This document shows positions 1 to 9,185 of a stretch of 64,000 bases of DNA, one piece after another (within the stretch, counting starts at the first letter, position 1; every line of letters begins with the position of its first letter). This stretch comes from an uncultured Acetatifactor sp. (lineage in GTDB: Bacteria; Bacillota; Clostridia; Lachnospirales; Lachnospiraceae). The position numbers were made by a program, and so were the translations under genes. The stretch covers positions 44,709 through 108,708 of the forward strand of contig CAKRTS010000011.1 in NCBI GenBank assembly GCA_934402315.1, in the 5' to 3' direction. The notes under the pieces were generated by a model. The model had not been told where the DNA came from. It worked only from the letters and a program-made list of their open reading frames with translations, and did no database searches.

Positions 1-1470
1 GACAGAGAGGTTCAGTGTCTGACCTGCCGTTACGCTGCCGGTCACATCAAAGGTCAGCAGCTTCTTCTGTCCGGGATCTGTCTTATCCGGCTTGATGCTC
101 GCCAGCGTCACATCGACATCGTCATATCTCCACGCATTGACCAGATCAGCCTTGTCACCGACCGACAGACGCTTCGCCTGATCGTTTGTGACAGAAAAGC
201 TCAGGGTATAGCCCTTTCCTTCCGGCTGTAAAACCGCTACCGGCTCCGCTGCGGATGTCGTATTTCCGGCAGTGACATTGATGGAGGTCACTGTTCCGGA
301 AATGTCTGCCGTCACCGTCGCATCAATTGCCTTGGCTGTCAGCTCATCCACCGTCTCCTGTGCCTTGGAAATATTCTCCAGAAGGGTCTCCAGATTTGTC
401 ACATTTCCGATCTTGGAGATCAGCTCAGTCAATACCGTTGTCTGCTCTTCCACAACTGCGTTCGCTGCATCCAGCTCCTTCTGCACTGCCGCGATATTAA
501 GTGTATAATAAGCCTTCTGCTGATTCAGATTTGCTACTGCCTGGCTCGCTTCCCTCTGATTATTTGCATCGGTCACAGAGGCAAGATAGCCCTGCGCGTC
601 ACTCAGCGCCTTATCTGCATTCGCCAGACTATTTACGGCATTATTATAAGCGGTCTCCTTATCAGCTGCATCCTTTACAGCCTCATCCCACTCCGCCTTT
701 GCCGTCACGGCATCGGTACTTGACGCATCCCCGTCCGAGACAGCGGTCTCATAAGCGGCTCTCTTTGCCGCCTCGACTATTCTCGCATCTGCCAGCTTGG
801 CTTCCGCCGTAGTCTTTGTCGTCATTGCATCTTTCTGTACTGCTGCTGCATTGTCAACAGCCTTCTTTGCCGGATCTATCCTGCTCGACACCACCGAGTT
901 CTGATCCCCCTCATACTGAAGCTGTCTGTCAATAGCGGCTGCTTCCGTGTTGAGCTGTGTCAGCTTTTCTTCCAGCGGCTTTACCGCTTCCTTCGCATCC
1001 TTCAATGTCTTCTGTGCATTTGTGATCTGCTGGCGATAGGTTGCCGCCGACACATTCTTATTTGCCGAATAAATATCCGAGGAGGTGATTTCCGCCTTTA
1101 ACAGTTCCAGTTCATACGCATTCTGTGCCTGCTCCAACGCATCCTTCGCCGCCTTCAGTTCATCGCTCTCAGAATCCTCCAGATACAGAAGGACATCTCC
1201 CTTCTGTACTGTGTCACCGACGCGGACTGCCACGCTGGAAACCTTTCTGGATTCCGTGACCTTTACTTCATAAGGGTCGCCGCTCTCAACAACTCCTGTT
1301 CCCCTGATCTTCGCTGTGATGGTACCGGACTGAACATAGTTGGTAGCCACCTCAGGAAGGGAGTAATTCATAATAGTGTTTGAGAAAAATGTCAGAACCA
1401 GCATCACCGCGAGAAAAACGATCGCTGCATTTTTGACCCACTCTCTTTTGTTCTTTCCGTTCTCGTTCAT
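1..1470 (-). CDS. HlyD/MacA-family efflux adaptor (C-terminus beyond left edge)
   Basis: Membrane-fusion (adaptor) subunit of an ABC-type exporter; 490 codons are visible and the reading frame runs off the left edge. One membrane anchor lies at about residues 13-33. A first lipoyl half follows (SGTITAKIRGTGVV ... VGDTVQKGDVLLYL, about 48-85). Then comes an unusually long Ala/Lys/Glu/Asp-rich coiled-coil hairpin, about 85-385. The second lipoyl half (ADISGTVTSINVTAG) and the start of a beta-barrel close the visible part. The start is ATG 1468-1470, with AAGGAGAGG nine bases upstream. It lies 33 bp after the sugar permease gene, so it may be co-transcribed, although its family normally pairs with a MacB-like ATPase/permease, which would lie outside the window. 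Confidence 0.88.
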   Translation of the reverse strand, partial: MNENGKNKREWVKNAAIVFLAVMLVLTFFSNTIMNYSLPEVATNYVQSGTITAKIRGTGVVESGDPYEVKVTESRKVSSVAVRVGDTVQKGDVLLYLEDSESDELKAAKDALEQAQNAYELELLKAEITSSDIYSANKNVSAATYRQQITNAQKTLKDAKEAVKPLEEKLTQLNTEAAAIDRQLQYEGDQNSVVSSRIDPAKKAVDNAAAVQKDAMTTKTTAEAKLADARIVEAAKRAAYETAVSDGDASSTDAVTAKAEWDEAVKDAADKETAYNNAVNSLANADKALSDAQGYLASVTDANNQREASQAVANLNQQKAYYTLNIAAVQKELDAANAVVEEQTTVLTELISKIGNVTNLETLLENISKAQETVDELTAKAIDATVTADISGTVTSINVTAGNTTSAAEPVAVLQPEGKGYTLSFSVTNDQAKRLSVGDKADLVNAWRYDDVDVTLASIKPDKTDPGQKKLLTFDVTGSVTAGQTLNLSV

Positions 1471-1503
1471 TTCCTTTTTCCTCTCCTTGCTTGATTAGAT
1501 TTC

Positions 1504-2457
1504 TTACCCTTTGATTCCGCCCTGATATGTGATTCCATCTACAAGATATTCCTCTCCGTAAAGGAATATCAGCAGACTGGGAACCATATAAATCGTCGCC
1601 ACAGCGAACGCCAGTCCGATCTCTCCCGCATTGATCTTACTTAAGAATACAGACAGCGGATGCTTCTCTGCATCCGACAGCAGGATCAGCGGCTGCTCTA
1701 CCATGTTCCAATAGTCAATAAACACCAGAATCGCCGCCGAGCAGGTTGCACCCTTACACAGCGGCAGACAGATTTTTCTGAAAATCTGCCACTCTCCCGC
1801 CCCATCGATCTGCGCCGCCTCGATCATCGAGGTCGGAATACGGCGCATGAACTTCGTCAGCAGGAACACCGCAAACGGGGAAAAGATTCCCGGCAGCCAG
1901 ATTGCCCAGTTGGTATCCAGCAGGTTCAGCCAGTCACTGACCAGATAGTTGGGAACCAGTGTTACCTGATAGGGCATCAGCATCAGTATGATATAGGCAA
2001 AGAAAATGATCTCTCTCAGACGCCCCCGGTATCTCGCAAATCCGTAGGATGCCAGAGACGCGACCGTCAGCTGGAATATCACGATCGGGCCTACAAGGAT
2101 GACAGAGTTCCAGAACTTCAACAGGTATTCCGGACTCTTGAACAGCACCGTAATATACTGGCTGAAGGACACCATATCTGGAATAAATTTCAGATTGACC
2201 TTCTCTGAGATATAAACCTTGCCGCCACTGCTGTTTGTCGCAAATACCGAGCCGTAGTTCGCCGATATTTCGGATGCCGACATGAACGAGTTGGTAATCG
2301 TCAGGATGATCGGCGTCAGGAACAGGATCGCAAAGCTCGCCGCAACGATGGTCGCAAGCACAATCCTGCTGATCTCAAATATTTTCTTTTTTGAAGCCGG
2401 TCTGCGCCGTTTCCCCCTGTTTTCGGCCGACCGTACAGATGTGTTTTCCATGCTCAT
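1504..2457 (-). CDS. Carbohydrate ABC transporter permease (MalG type)
   Basis: Inner-membrane permease of a CUT1-type sugar importer, 317 aa, the usual MalG length. About six hydrophobic helices are visible, the first at about residues 31-55. The cytoplasmic EAA loop reads EAAQIDGAGEWQIFRKICLPL, the contact site for the ATPase. Its start overlaps the stop of the other permease by 4 bp, so the two are translationally coupled and presumably form the heterodimeric channel. No ATPase gene is nearby. Gram-positive CUT1 importers commonly share one MsmX-type ATPase encoded elsewhere, which is an inference here. Confidence 0.93.
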   Translation of the reverse strand: MSMENTSVRSAENRGKRRRPASKKKIFEISRIVLATIVAASFAILFLTPIILTITNSFMSASEISANYGSVFATNSSGGKVYISEKVNLKFIPDMVSFSQYITVLFKSPEYLLKFWNSVILVGPIVIFQLTVASLASYGFARYRGRLREIIFFAYIILMLMPYQVTLVPNYLVSDWLNLLDTNWAIWLPGIFSPFAVFLLTKFMRRIPTSMIEAAQIDGAGEWQIFRKICLPLCKGATCSAAILVFIDYWNMVEQPLILLSDAEKHPLSVFLSKINAGEIGLAFAVATIYMVPSLLIFLYGEEYLVDGITYQGGIKG

Positions 2458-3383
2458 CCCTCCACATCCCTTCCGAACCGGTCTTCCGCGAGGAAGAGGA
2501 TTCCGATGATAACAATCATGACCAGAGACATCAGAATTGCCGCCGCCGACAGCATCTGGTAATCCAGATTCCGGAACTTGTTATTCATAAAATGCTGCAG
2601 CATATAAACCGTGTCCGTCGGATAGTCTCCCGTCAGCAGATATACCTCGCGGAATATCTTAAAAGAGCTGATAAGGGACATAATCGTCACAAACAATAAA
2701 GTCGAGGACAGATAGCGGATCTTGATATGGAAGAAAGTCTGGAAGGGTGTCGCACTCTCCAGCCTTGCCACTTCAAGAATATCCCTTGGAATACTCGCAA
2801 GCGCCGCCATAAACAGTATCATGTTGTAGCCAAGGTTCTTCCACAGGAAAAGGATGGCGATAACGACCAGCGCATAGTCCGATTTGAGCCAGTCAATCTT
2901 ATCCACTCCGAATTTTGCCAGCATGTCATTTACCGCACCGTTATAGTGGAAAAGCACCTGCCAGATCAGCACGATTGACGCCACCGGCACCATCAGCGGA
3001 CTTAAGAAAAAGGTTCTGAACTGGCTCTTGAAGGGGATCCTGGATTCCAGTACAATCGCCAGAATCAAAGACAGCACCACTGCCAGCGGAACAGATACTG
3101 CGGAAAACATCAATGTATTATGCACCGCCTTCTTAAACGCCGAATTTGCTATGATATTCTTAAAATTATCCAGAAAGACAAACTGACCGCTGATCGGATT
3201 ATCCACCATGGAATAATAAATAACGACAAGGAACGGCAAAATGAAGAACAGCAGTACACCGAGGAAGCTGGGGGCAATAAATGCCCCCGAACTTACCTTC
3301 AGTTTTCTGGTTCTTCTCGTCGTCTTGATATGCACCTTCGGAGCAGCCGCTTCGGCACGCTCCCTTTTCTGTTTCTTGCTCAC
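2454..3383 (-). CDS. Carbohydrate ABC transporter permease (MalF/UgpA type)
   Basis: Partner permease of the CUT1 sugar importer, about 309 aa. A basic cytoplasmic N-terminus (KKQKRERAEAAAPKVHIKTTRR) precedes six hydrophobic helices, the first at about residues 35-60 (SFLGVLLFFILPFLVVIYYSM). A degenerate EAA loop is seen at LEVARLESATPFQTFFHIKIRYL. I chose GTG 3381-3383 because AGGGGA lies seven bases upstream. Another in-frame GTG at 3414-3416 would overlap the binding-protein gene but has no good ribosome-binding site. Order is binding protein, this gene, second permease. The sugar cannot be predicted from sequence. Confidence 0.91.
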   Translation of the reverse strand: MSKKQKRERAEAAAPKVHIKTTRRTRKLKVSSGAFIAPSFLGVLLFFILPFLVVIYYSMVDNPISGQFVFLDNFKNIIANSAFKKAVHNTLMFSAVSVPLAVVLSLILAIVLESRIPFKSQFRTFFLSPLMVPVASIVLIWQVLFHYNGAVNDMLAKFGVDKIDWLKSDYALVVIAILFLWKNLGYNMILFMAALASIPRDILEVARLESATPFQTFFHIKIRYLSSTLLFVTIMSLISSFKIFREVYLLTGDYPTDTVYMLQHFMNNKFRNLDYQMLSAAAILMSLVMIVIIGILFLAEDRFGRDVEG

Positions 3384-3402
3384 TTCACATTCCCCTGACT
3401 GT

Positions 3403-5706
3403 TTAGCTGTTTTCACCTACATACATCGAAGCGCGGCTCTGAATCTGCGCTGCCACATCATCCACGCTCTTCTGTCCGTTGTAGAAGGCCTCTGCCTCCT
3501 CGCTGATAATGCCCATAATTTCTGTATTCTGGGACGGTACCGGTCTTGCTATGTCAATCAGCTTCATCAGCGTCGCAACCTCTTCCTCCGTCACCGGATG
3601 ATAGGTATAATTCCAATCGTCGTAGCCGAAGCCTCCCATGCCGAGAACGATCGGCTCGCCGTTCTCATCCAGCAGAATCTCACCGTTTTCGTCCTTCGCA
3701 TATTCCGCCTTCATCTTCTCTGCGATCTGTTCCTCCAGCTGCTTCTTGTTTGTAGGAAGTCCATAGCTGAACATATCACTCTTGTTATTCAGATAGCTCT
3801 CGATAAACTCCCATGCGCCGTCCTTGTTGGCAGACTTGGACGTCAATCCGAAGCATCCGCTTGCGCTGAGCAGGCAGCCGGGGTCGTCACCGATCACAGG
3901 ATAGCCGACGTAGGAAACCGGCTCTCCGAACATCGCCTCTGCTACCTGAATATCATTGATATCCGTAACGTAATCCGTGTATAACAGAAGACTGCCGTTT
4001 GCAAGTCTTTTCGGTGTGGACTCCTTCTCCTCATCCCAGTTGTACTCTGCCGGGAAGCCCGCCACGAACTCCAGCATCTGCTTAAAGCTGTCGCTGTTGA
4101 AGTCACAGGTTCCGCTCTCCCAGTCGATAAACTGATCCTGGTTAAAGGTAAGAAGCAGGTTCATCATCTCGCTTCTGCCGGTGTACTCAAACAGCTCGGC
4201 ATCGGGATACTGCTCTGCCAGCTTCATGACATCCTCCACCGTCCATCTGTCGCGCTCTCCCACAACAGAGGTCTTTGCTGCGACAGTTGCAATGGAAAAG
4301 TCTCTCGGTATTGCGATCAGCTTGCCGTCATAGGTATAGCCGTTCAGAACGCTCTCGACAAAGGAATCCCTGCTCAGCACACTGCTCTTCTCAAGATAGG
4401 GTGCAAGATCCTCCAGAATGCCCTTGGAGACAAGCATCTGCGTGTCAATCTCCGAGCTGTCCAGCTCGATAAGATCCGGGCAGTCCGCGCCGGAGGTAAT
4501 CTCGTTGTTCATCCTCGCGATTGCGTCCGAATAATCCATGTTTCCATCGGGATCGTAATACTGCTTTACCTTGAAGCGGTACTTTTCGTTGCTCTTGTTA
4601 AAGTTTACAACAGCCGCCTGCAGGCTCTGAGACGGATATACGGTTCCGATGGTGAGTTCCACCTTCTGGACAACCTCGGAGGCAGGAGTCTTCGTCAGAT
4701 AGGCCATCTCCGTCTCTCCGGTATCCCATGATCGGATGATAACCATGAATCTGCCGTCCTCCAGCTCATGAACCGCATCCACATAGCTTCCGTTAATATC
4801 ACAGTCCAGCCATTTCAGAATCTGCTCATAGGAACCATCCTTCTTGTCAAATGTATACAGCGCACTGTCGTCGCTCACCAGCAGTTCCTTTGTCCGGCCT
4901 GCCGACAGATTTCCTCCGTTACCCGGCAGGGTGTACTTTGTTCCCGACTGTCTCTTGTCAAAATCAATATCGCATACCGTGTAGCCGGAGCCGTTCGCTG
5001 ACCAGTCGTAATAAGCCATCACGACCTTGCCGTCTCCTCCGCACACAACACTGTTGATCCACATTCCGTCCGCTGCAACCGATCCCTTGCTGTTTCCCTC
5101 CTCGTCAAAGAGATAAACAACGGTGCTTGATGTGAGATAAGCCCTTCCCTGCTCGTCGACCACGACATCCTGCACATAGCTGTTCTCCTCATCGGCAGCC
5201 AGCAGATCGGTAAAATCGGTATTGTATACCGTATTTCCATCCTTGTCATATTTCTCAAGGCTGTACAGGTTGCGGGAATTATCGGGATTGTTCTCATCCA
5301 TCTGATACACGGACCAGATCACATACTGGTTTCCGTCGGCATCAACCGCCATGCCCTGACGCCAGCCGTTCTCCGGGGCATCCGCATAGACAACCTCTTC
5401 CTCGGTTCCCGCCGCAAGGTCATAGACAAACATGCCGGTATAGCTGTCCTCCCCCTGGTCGATATACCTGCTGTAATAAATCTTACCTCCGGCAAACTCA
5501 TAATTATAGCTGTCACCCTCTCCGAACGAGGTATACTGGGGGACATAGACAAAATCCGCCGTACCAGCGTCTCCGCCCTTTTCTCCGTCTCCCTTATTGC
5601 TATTACTTCCGTCCGTCTGCGCCGTACCGCCTCCGCACGCCGTCATGGAAACGACCGTCGCTGCGGCAAGTGCAAGCGCCCAAAACTTCTGCATTCCTTT
5701 TTTCAT
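3403..5706 (-). CDS. Extracellular solute-binding lipoprotein with N-terminal propeller-like domain
   Basis: Sugar-capture lipoprotein of the importer, 767 aa, nearly twice the usual 400-450. The signal peptide begins MKKGMQKFWALALAAATVV and ends in a lipobox VSMTAC, with lipidated Cys24. Residues about 45-350 hold repeated beta-strand blades (GKIYYSRYID, GNQYVIWSVY, GRAYLTSSTVVYLF, SALYTFDKKDG), suggesting a beta-propeller. Residues about 355-767 are a family-1 binding domain (LTIGTVYPSQSLQAAVVNFNKSN ... CPDLIEL). ATG 5704-5706 is preferred over an in-frame codon at 5754, because AGAGGAG sits just upstream and the signal peptide starts there. First gene of its operon; an extended -10 promoter lies about 100 bp upstream. 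Confidence 0.92.
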   Translation of the reverse strand: MKKGMQKFWALALAAATVVSMTACGGGTAQTDGSNSNKGDGEKGGDAGTADFVYVPQYTSFGEGDSYNYEFAGGKIYYSRYIDQGEDSYTGMFVYDLAAGTEEEVVYADAPENGWRQGMAVDADGNQYVIWSVYQMDENNPDNSRNLYSLEKYDKDGNTVYNTDFTDLLAADEENSYVQDVVVDEQGRAYLTSSTVVYLFDEEGNSKGSVAADGMWINSVVCGGDGKVVMAYYDWSANGSGYTVCDIDFDKRQSGTKYTLPGNGGNLSAGRTKELLVSDDSALYTFDKKDGSYEQILKWLDCDINGSYVDAVHELEDGRFMVIIRSWDTGETEMAYLTKTPASEVVQKVELTIGTVYPSQSLQAAVVNFNKSNEKYRFKVKQYYDPDGNMDYSDAIARMNNEITSGADCPDLIELDSSEIDTQMLVSKGILEDLAPYLEKSSVLSRDSFVESVLNGYTYDGKLIAIPRDFSIATVAAKTSVVGERDRWTVEDVMKLAEQYPDAELFEYTGRSEMMNLLLTFNQDQFIDWESGTCDFNSDSFKQMLEFVAGFPAEYNWDEEKESTPKRLANGSLLLYTDYVTDINDIQVAEAMFGEPVSYVGYPVIGDDPGCLLSASGCFGLTSKSANKDGAWEFIESYLNNKSDMFSYGLPTNKKQLEEQIAEKMKAEYAKDENGEILLDENGEPIVLGMGGFGYDDWNYTYHPVTEEEVATLMKLIDIARPVPSQNTEIMGIISEEAEAFYNGQKSVDDVAAQIQSRASMYVGENS

Positions 5707-5802
5707 AACTCTCCTCTTTCTTTCCGGCTTTTCAGCCGTTTCTAACATCCCCACTCATGCTATTGATGTCCATTCGGATGCCTTCTGTTTCAGAATAAAG
5801 CT

Positions 5803-5811
5803 ATTATAACA
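5803..5811 (-). promoter_or_regulatory. Extended -10 promoter of the sugar importer operon
   Basis: On the minus strand TGT followed directly by TATAAT makes an extended -10 (TGNTATAAT). No good -35 hexamer is present 16-18 bp upstream. Transcription would start near 5796, giving a leader of about 90 nt before the binding-protein ATG at 5706. Prediction from consensus only. Confidence 0.42.
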
Positions 5812-5849
5812 TATTAACGCATAAAATGAACCTTAAGAATTTATGAATT

Positions 5850-5871
5850 GAGCCCTGAATCCTCAGGGCTC
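5850..5871 (-). terminator. Weak hairpin after the PHP gene
   Basis: Perfect 9-bp stem GAGCCCTGA/TCAGGGCTC with a 4-nt loop, about 20 bp after the stop of the PHP gene. The downstream minus-strand sequence (AATTCATAAATTC) is only moderately T-rich, so intrinsic termination may be partial. It would separate the ABC/FtsX/PHP transcript from the sugar importer. Confidence 0.45.
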
Positions 5872-5891
5872 CTGCAATAATTCCGTAATAC

Positions 5892-6686
5892 TTACTTAAT
5901 GCGGATATACATTCTCTTTAATTCAAGATGGCGCTTATGATGTCTCCACATGCTTCCGATCCGGTTATAGAACCAGAAGGACTGCACCAGAAGGTTATTC
6001 ACCTTGCCAATCTTCTGCTTTGTCGTATGCTCGTAATATTCTCCGCCGCAGCGGCATGCCTCCCTGCCCTTCTCCTTTACCAGCGCAATCAGCTCCGACT
6101 CACAGGTGATATTCCCCGCAAACTCCGTTACGCCGAGTCCGATGCAGTCAAGCTTATGGGCATCGCTTCCACCGAAGACAGGTTTTCCATACTCCTTCGC
6201 AATCTCCTGCGCCCGGGCATTGCTCTCACGGCTCTCACACGCATTAAAGCCCTCAATGAAATCAAATTTCTCCATCACGGAGAGATTGCGCCGATGTTTT
6301 CTGGTGTTGAGAATGCTCATATATTTCTCGCCGCAGGGATGCGCAGGGCCTAAAATTCCGCCATTCCTGTGCACAATATCAATCAAAAACTGCACGGGAA
6401 GTCCCCGCAGCTCCAGAATAGGAAGCTTCGCAGTCTCCGGCATAATGACCAGAATATGCCCCGCGTCTATCGTGTCATACTCAATTCCCTTGAGCACGGC
6501 AAAATCGCGGAATGCCTTGTCCTTCAGCTTTCTCTTCCACGCACGGTATCCGTTGTAGGAATCATGATCAGTGACGAGCATACCGTCATAGCCTCTCTTT
6601 ATGAGGGTGGCAATAAACTCATCGATCGGCACCTTGCCGTCCAGAGATCCCTCCTTTGTGTGACAGTGCATATCAAACTTCATCAT
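5892..6686 (-). CDS. PHP-domain phosphoesterase
   Basis: Metal-dependent phosphoesterase of the PHP family, 264 aa. Metal ligands of the four PHP motifs are visible: DMHCHT (His7, His9), VTDHDS near residue 40, GIEYDTIDAGHILV, and FGGSDAHK. It lacks polymerase or histidinol-phosphatase fusion partners, so the substrate is unknown; small stand-alone PHP proteins act on nucleotides or short oligonucleotides. Two adjacent ATGs occur at the start, and GGGAG seven bases before the first favours 6686. It lies 19 bp after the FtsX-type permease gene and probably shares that transcript. The C-terminus is rich in Lys, Arg and aromatic residues. Confidence 0.88.
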   Translation of the reverse strand: MMKFDMHCHTKEGSLDGKVPIDEFIATLIKRGYDGMLVTDHDSYNGYRAWKRKLKDKAFRDFAVLKGIEYDTIDAGHILVIMPETAKLPILELRGLPVQFLIDIVHRNGGILGPAHPCGEKYMSILNTRKHRRNLSVMEKFDFIEGFNACESRESNARAQEIAKEYGKPVFGGSDAHKLDCIGLGVTEFAGNITCESELIALVKEKGREACRCGGEYYEHTTKQKIGKVNNLLVQSFWFYNRIGSMWRHHKRHLELKRMYIRIK

Positions 6687-6705
6687 CCGCTTTCTCCCTT
6701 CCCAT

Positions 6706-9171
6706 TTAATCCACGCTCTTTAGCGACTCCGTCATGCTGATCTTCTCCAGTTTACCGCCCATGGCAAGATTGATGAGACCCGCAAACACGATCGTCAGCA
6801 GAGCGCTGTACAAATAGCTCAACGCACTGATCCGCACGTCAAAGGCAACCAGATCAACCTGTATCTGACTCATGACAAACGCATGGAGGAACCGCCCAAG
6901 CAAGAGTCCGACGAGCATCCCCATCGCCGCGAGCAGAATATTTTCGCGGAAGCAGTAGCTTGCTGTCTCATTCCTGTAAAAGCCGAGCACCTTGATCGTT
7001 GCGATCTCCCTCACACGCTCTGTGATATTGATGTTTGTCAGATTATACAGGACAATAAATGCCAGCCCGGCGGCACAGAGGATGACGACAAGCACAATGA
7101 TGTCAAGGCTCTGCATCATACTGTTTACGCGGTCCATCATATCCCTGTTCACATTGACGTTGGAGACGCCGTCCAGCTTCATCAGCTCCGCCGAAAGCCC
7201 GTGTGCATCCGTGCCCTGCTCCAGATTCACATACACGGTCTTTCTCTCCGGCTCCCCGCCGAAGCCGTCCCTCCATGTCTCCTCCGAGACATAGACATAA
7301 TTATAGATATAGTTTTCCATGACCGCCGAGATTTTAACCGTCAGGGAATTCATATTTTCATCACGGAGCGTAACCGTGTCGCCCTCCCGGACTCCATACT
7401 GTCCGGCGAGCTTATGGGTAATCACGCCCTCACCGGCACCGGGATAGGCAACCGGCTCCCCCTCCTCTGTATGCATATCCAGATACTCCGGCATCTGCGC
7501 AGGATCACCGACGACGAGATAGACCGACTTGATGCCCTCATCTGTGACAAGATCCATGTTCTTCTCCATCACTCCAAGAACTTCCCGCAGCCCATCCTCC
7601 GAAAAATCATCCAGCTTCTGCACAAAACCGTCATCCGCGTCCTTTAAGCTGATCGAGAGATCATAGGTCTGGATCTCGGTGTATTGCTGTGTCGCCACCC
7701 CGGCAATCGAGTCCCTGATACCGAAGCCGGTGACAAGAAGCGCCGTGCAGCCGCTGATGCCCAGAACCATCATGAACAGTCTCTTTTTATAGCGGAAGAT
7801 ATTTCTCACGGAAACCTTTTTCAAGAAGCTGAGATGCTTCCACAAAAAGGGAATTCTCTCCAGAAAAACACGTTTTCCCGCCTTCGGTGCCTTCGGGCGC
7901 ATGAGCTGTGCCGCCACCTGCGAAAGCTCCACACGGCAGGAGAGCCATGTCGTCCCGACAGAGCAGAAAAGCGAGACTGCAAGCGAGACCACCGCCAGCC
8001 TCCAGTTGAAGACATAGACGATCGGATCCGCCTTGTACATGATCCCGTAGCCGTACCATATGACCTTGGGAAAGCCCCATGTGCCCAGTGCGAAGCCGGA
8101 CACACAGCCGAGAACAGCCGCCAGGCCGGAGTAGATCATATATTTTGACATGATTGTGCCGTTTCCGTAGCCGAGCGCTTTCAGCACGCCGATCTGTGTT
8201 CTCTGCTCCTCCACCATGCGGTTCATGGTCGTTATGCAGACCAGCGCCGCCACAAGGAAGAAGAACACAGGGAAAATATTGGCAACGCCCTCCACGATCG
8301 AAGAATCGCTCTCAAAGCAGACGTAACCGATATTGGTGTTCCTTCCGAGCACATAGACCGCAGGCTTTCCGATCTGCTCCGCGGCAGCCTGTGCCAGCTC
8401 CGGCGGATACTGTCCGACCAGCTCGTCAAAGCGTCTGTCCGCCGATTCGGAGACCAGTTCCTCCCATACAGGCGTCTTTTCATCCATGTAATCCTGATAG
8501 GCATCTCCATACAGGGGATTGTCCTGCCGGAAGCGCACATAGACCTCGGTGTAGACATCGAGGGTAAAGCCCTCCGGCATCAGATAAATAAAGCCGGATA
8601 GTCTTCCCGTGCCGAGCGATGTGTTTCCTCTCTCATACTGGATATACAGCGGAGACTGCACCAGCCCGACAATGCGCAAGCTTCCTAACTGAAAGCTGTC
8701 GAGCGTGTCCTGATCGTTCTCGTCCGACAGGGCAATCATCGTGCCGATTGCGTCCTCACCAAACATATTGCTGTCAACCACGCACTCGTCCGCGCTCTCC
8801 GGCAGCCTTCCGGACACCAGCTTGACCGTGTTGACCTGCTCTGTCAGACTGTACGCCTTGACCGCGCCCTGTTTTCCGTTCTCCAGCCGGTACAGCACAT
8901 CCATGGAAAACGAGCCCTCGGCACACTCCACGTCCGCCTCCCCGCGGAAGTCTTCCACATCCTCTTCCTCGAAGCCGAGTGTGGACAGAAGCCGCAGATC
9001 ATAGAAGGCATGTACATCCAGATACTCCTTGACCGTCTTCACCATCGCTTCCTTTGCGACCTTGAGTCCCGAAAAGAAGCCGACTCCGAGCGCAATAATG
9101 GCAAAGATCGCCATAAACCTTCCAAAGCTCGAGCCTATCTCCCGGAAGGTACTTCTTCTTATTTCACGCAT
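6706..9171 (-). CDS. FtsX-like ABC transporter permease, duplicated core
   Basis: Large permease of a MacB/FtsX-type ABC transporter, 821 aa. It has an N-terminal helix (FGRFMAIFAIIALGVGFFSG, about 17-36) followed by a big extracytoplasmic domain. A first FtsX block of three helices spans about 295-420 (NIFPVFFFLVAALVCITTM). A fourth helix near 465-485 begins a second half. A second extracytoplasmic domain and a second FtsX block (about 690-815, IIVLVVILCAAGLAFIVL) follow. These systems do mechanotransmission or lipid/peptide export rather than classical transport. The ATPase gene lies 14 bp upstream and is co-transcribed. Substrate unknown. Confidence 0.92.
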   Translation of the reverse strand: MREIRRSTFREIGSSFGRFMAIFAIIALGVGFFSGLKVAKEAMVKTVKEYLDVHAFYDLRLLSTLGFEEEDVEDFRGEADVECAEGSFSMDVLYRLENGKQGAVKAYSLTEQVNTVKLVSGRLPESADECVVDSNMFGEDAIGTMIALSDENDQDTLDSFQLGSLRIVGLVQSPLYIQYERGNTSLGTGRLSGFIYLMPEGFTLDVYTEVYVRFRQDNPLYGDAYQDYMDEKTPVWEELVSESADRRFDELVGQYPPELAQAAAEQIGKPAVYVLGRNTNIGYVCFESDSSIVEGVANIFPVFFFLVAALVCITTMNRMVEEQRTQIGVLKALGYGNGTIMSKYMIYSGLAAVLGCVSGFALGTWGFPKVIWYGYGIMYKADPIVYVFNWRLAVVSLAVSLFCSVGTTWLSCRVELSQVAAQLMRPKAPKAGKRVFLERIPFLWKHLSFLKKVSVRNIFRYKKRLFMMVLGISGCTALLVTGFGIRDSIAGVATQQYTEIQTYDLSISLKDADDGFVQKLDDFSEDGLREVLGVMEKNMDLVTDEGIKSVYLVVGDPAQMPEYLDMHTEEGEPVAYPGAGEGVITHKLAGQYGVREGDTVTLRDENMNSLTVKISAVMENYIYNYVYVSEETWRDGFGGEPERKTVYVNLEQGTDAHGLSAELMKLDGVSNVNVNRDMMDRVNSMMQSLDIIVLVVILCAAGLAFIVLYNLTNINITERVREIATIKVLGFYRNETASYCFRENILLAAMGMLVGLLLGRFLHAFVMSQIQVDLVAFDVRISALSYLYSALLTIVFAGLINLAMGGKLEKISMTESLKSVD

Positions 9172-9185
9172 ATCTCACATTCCTT

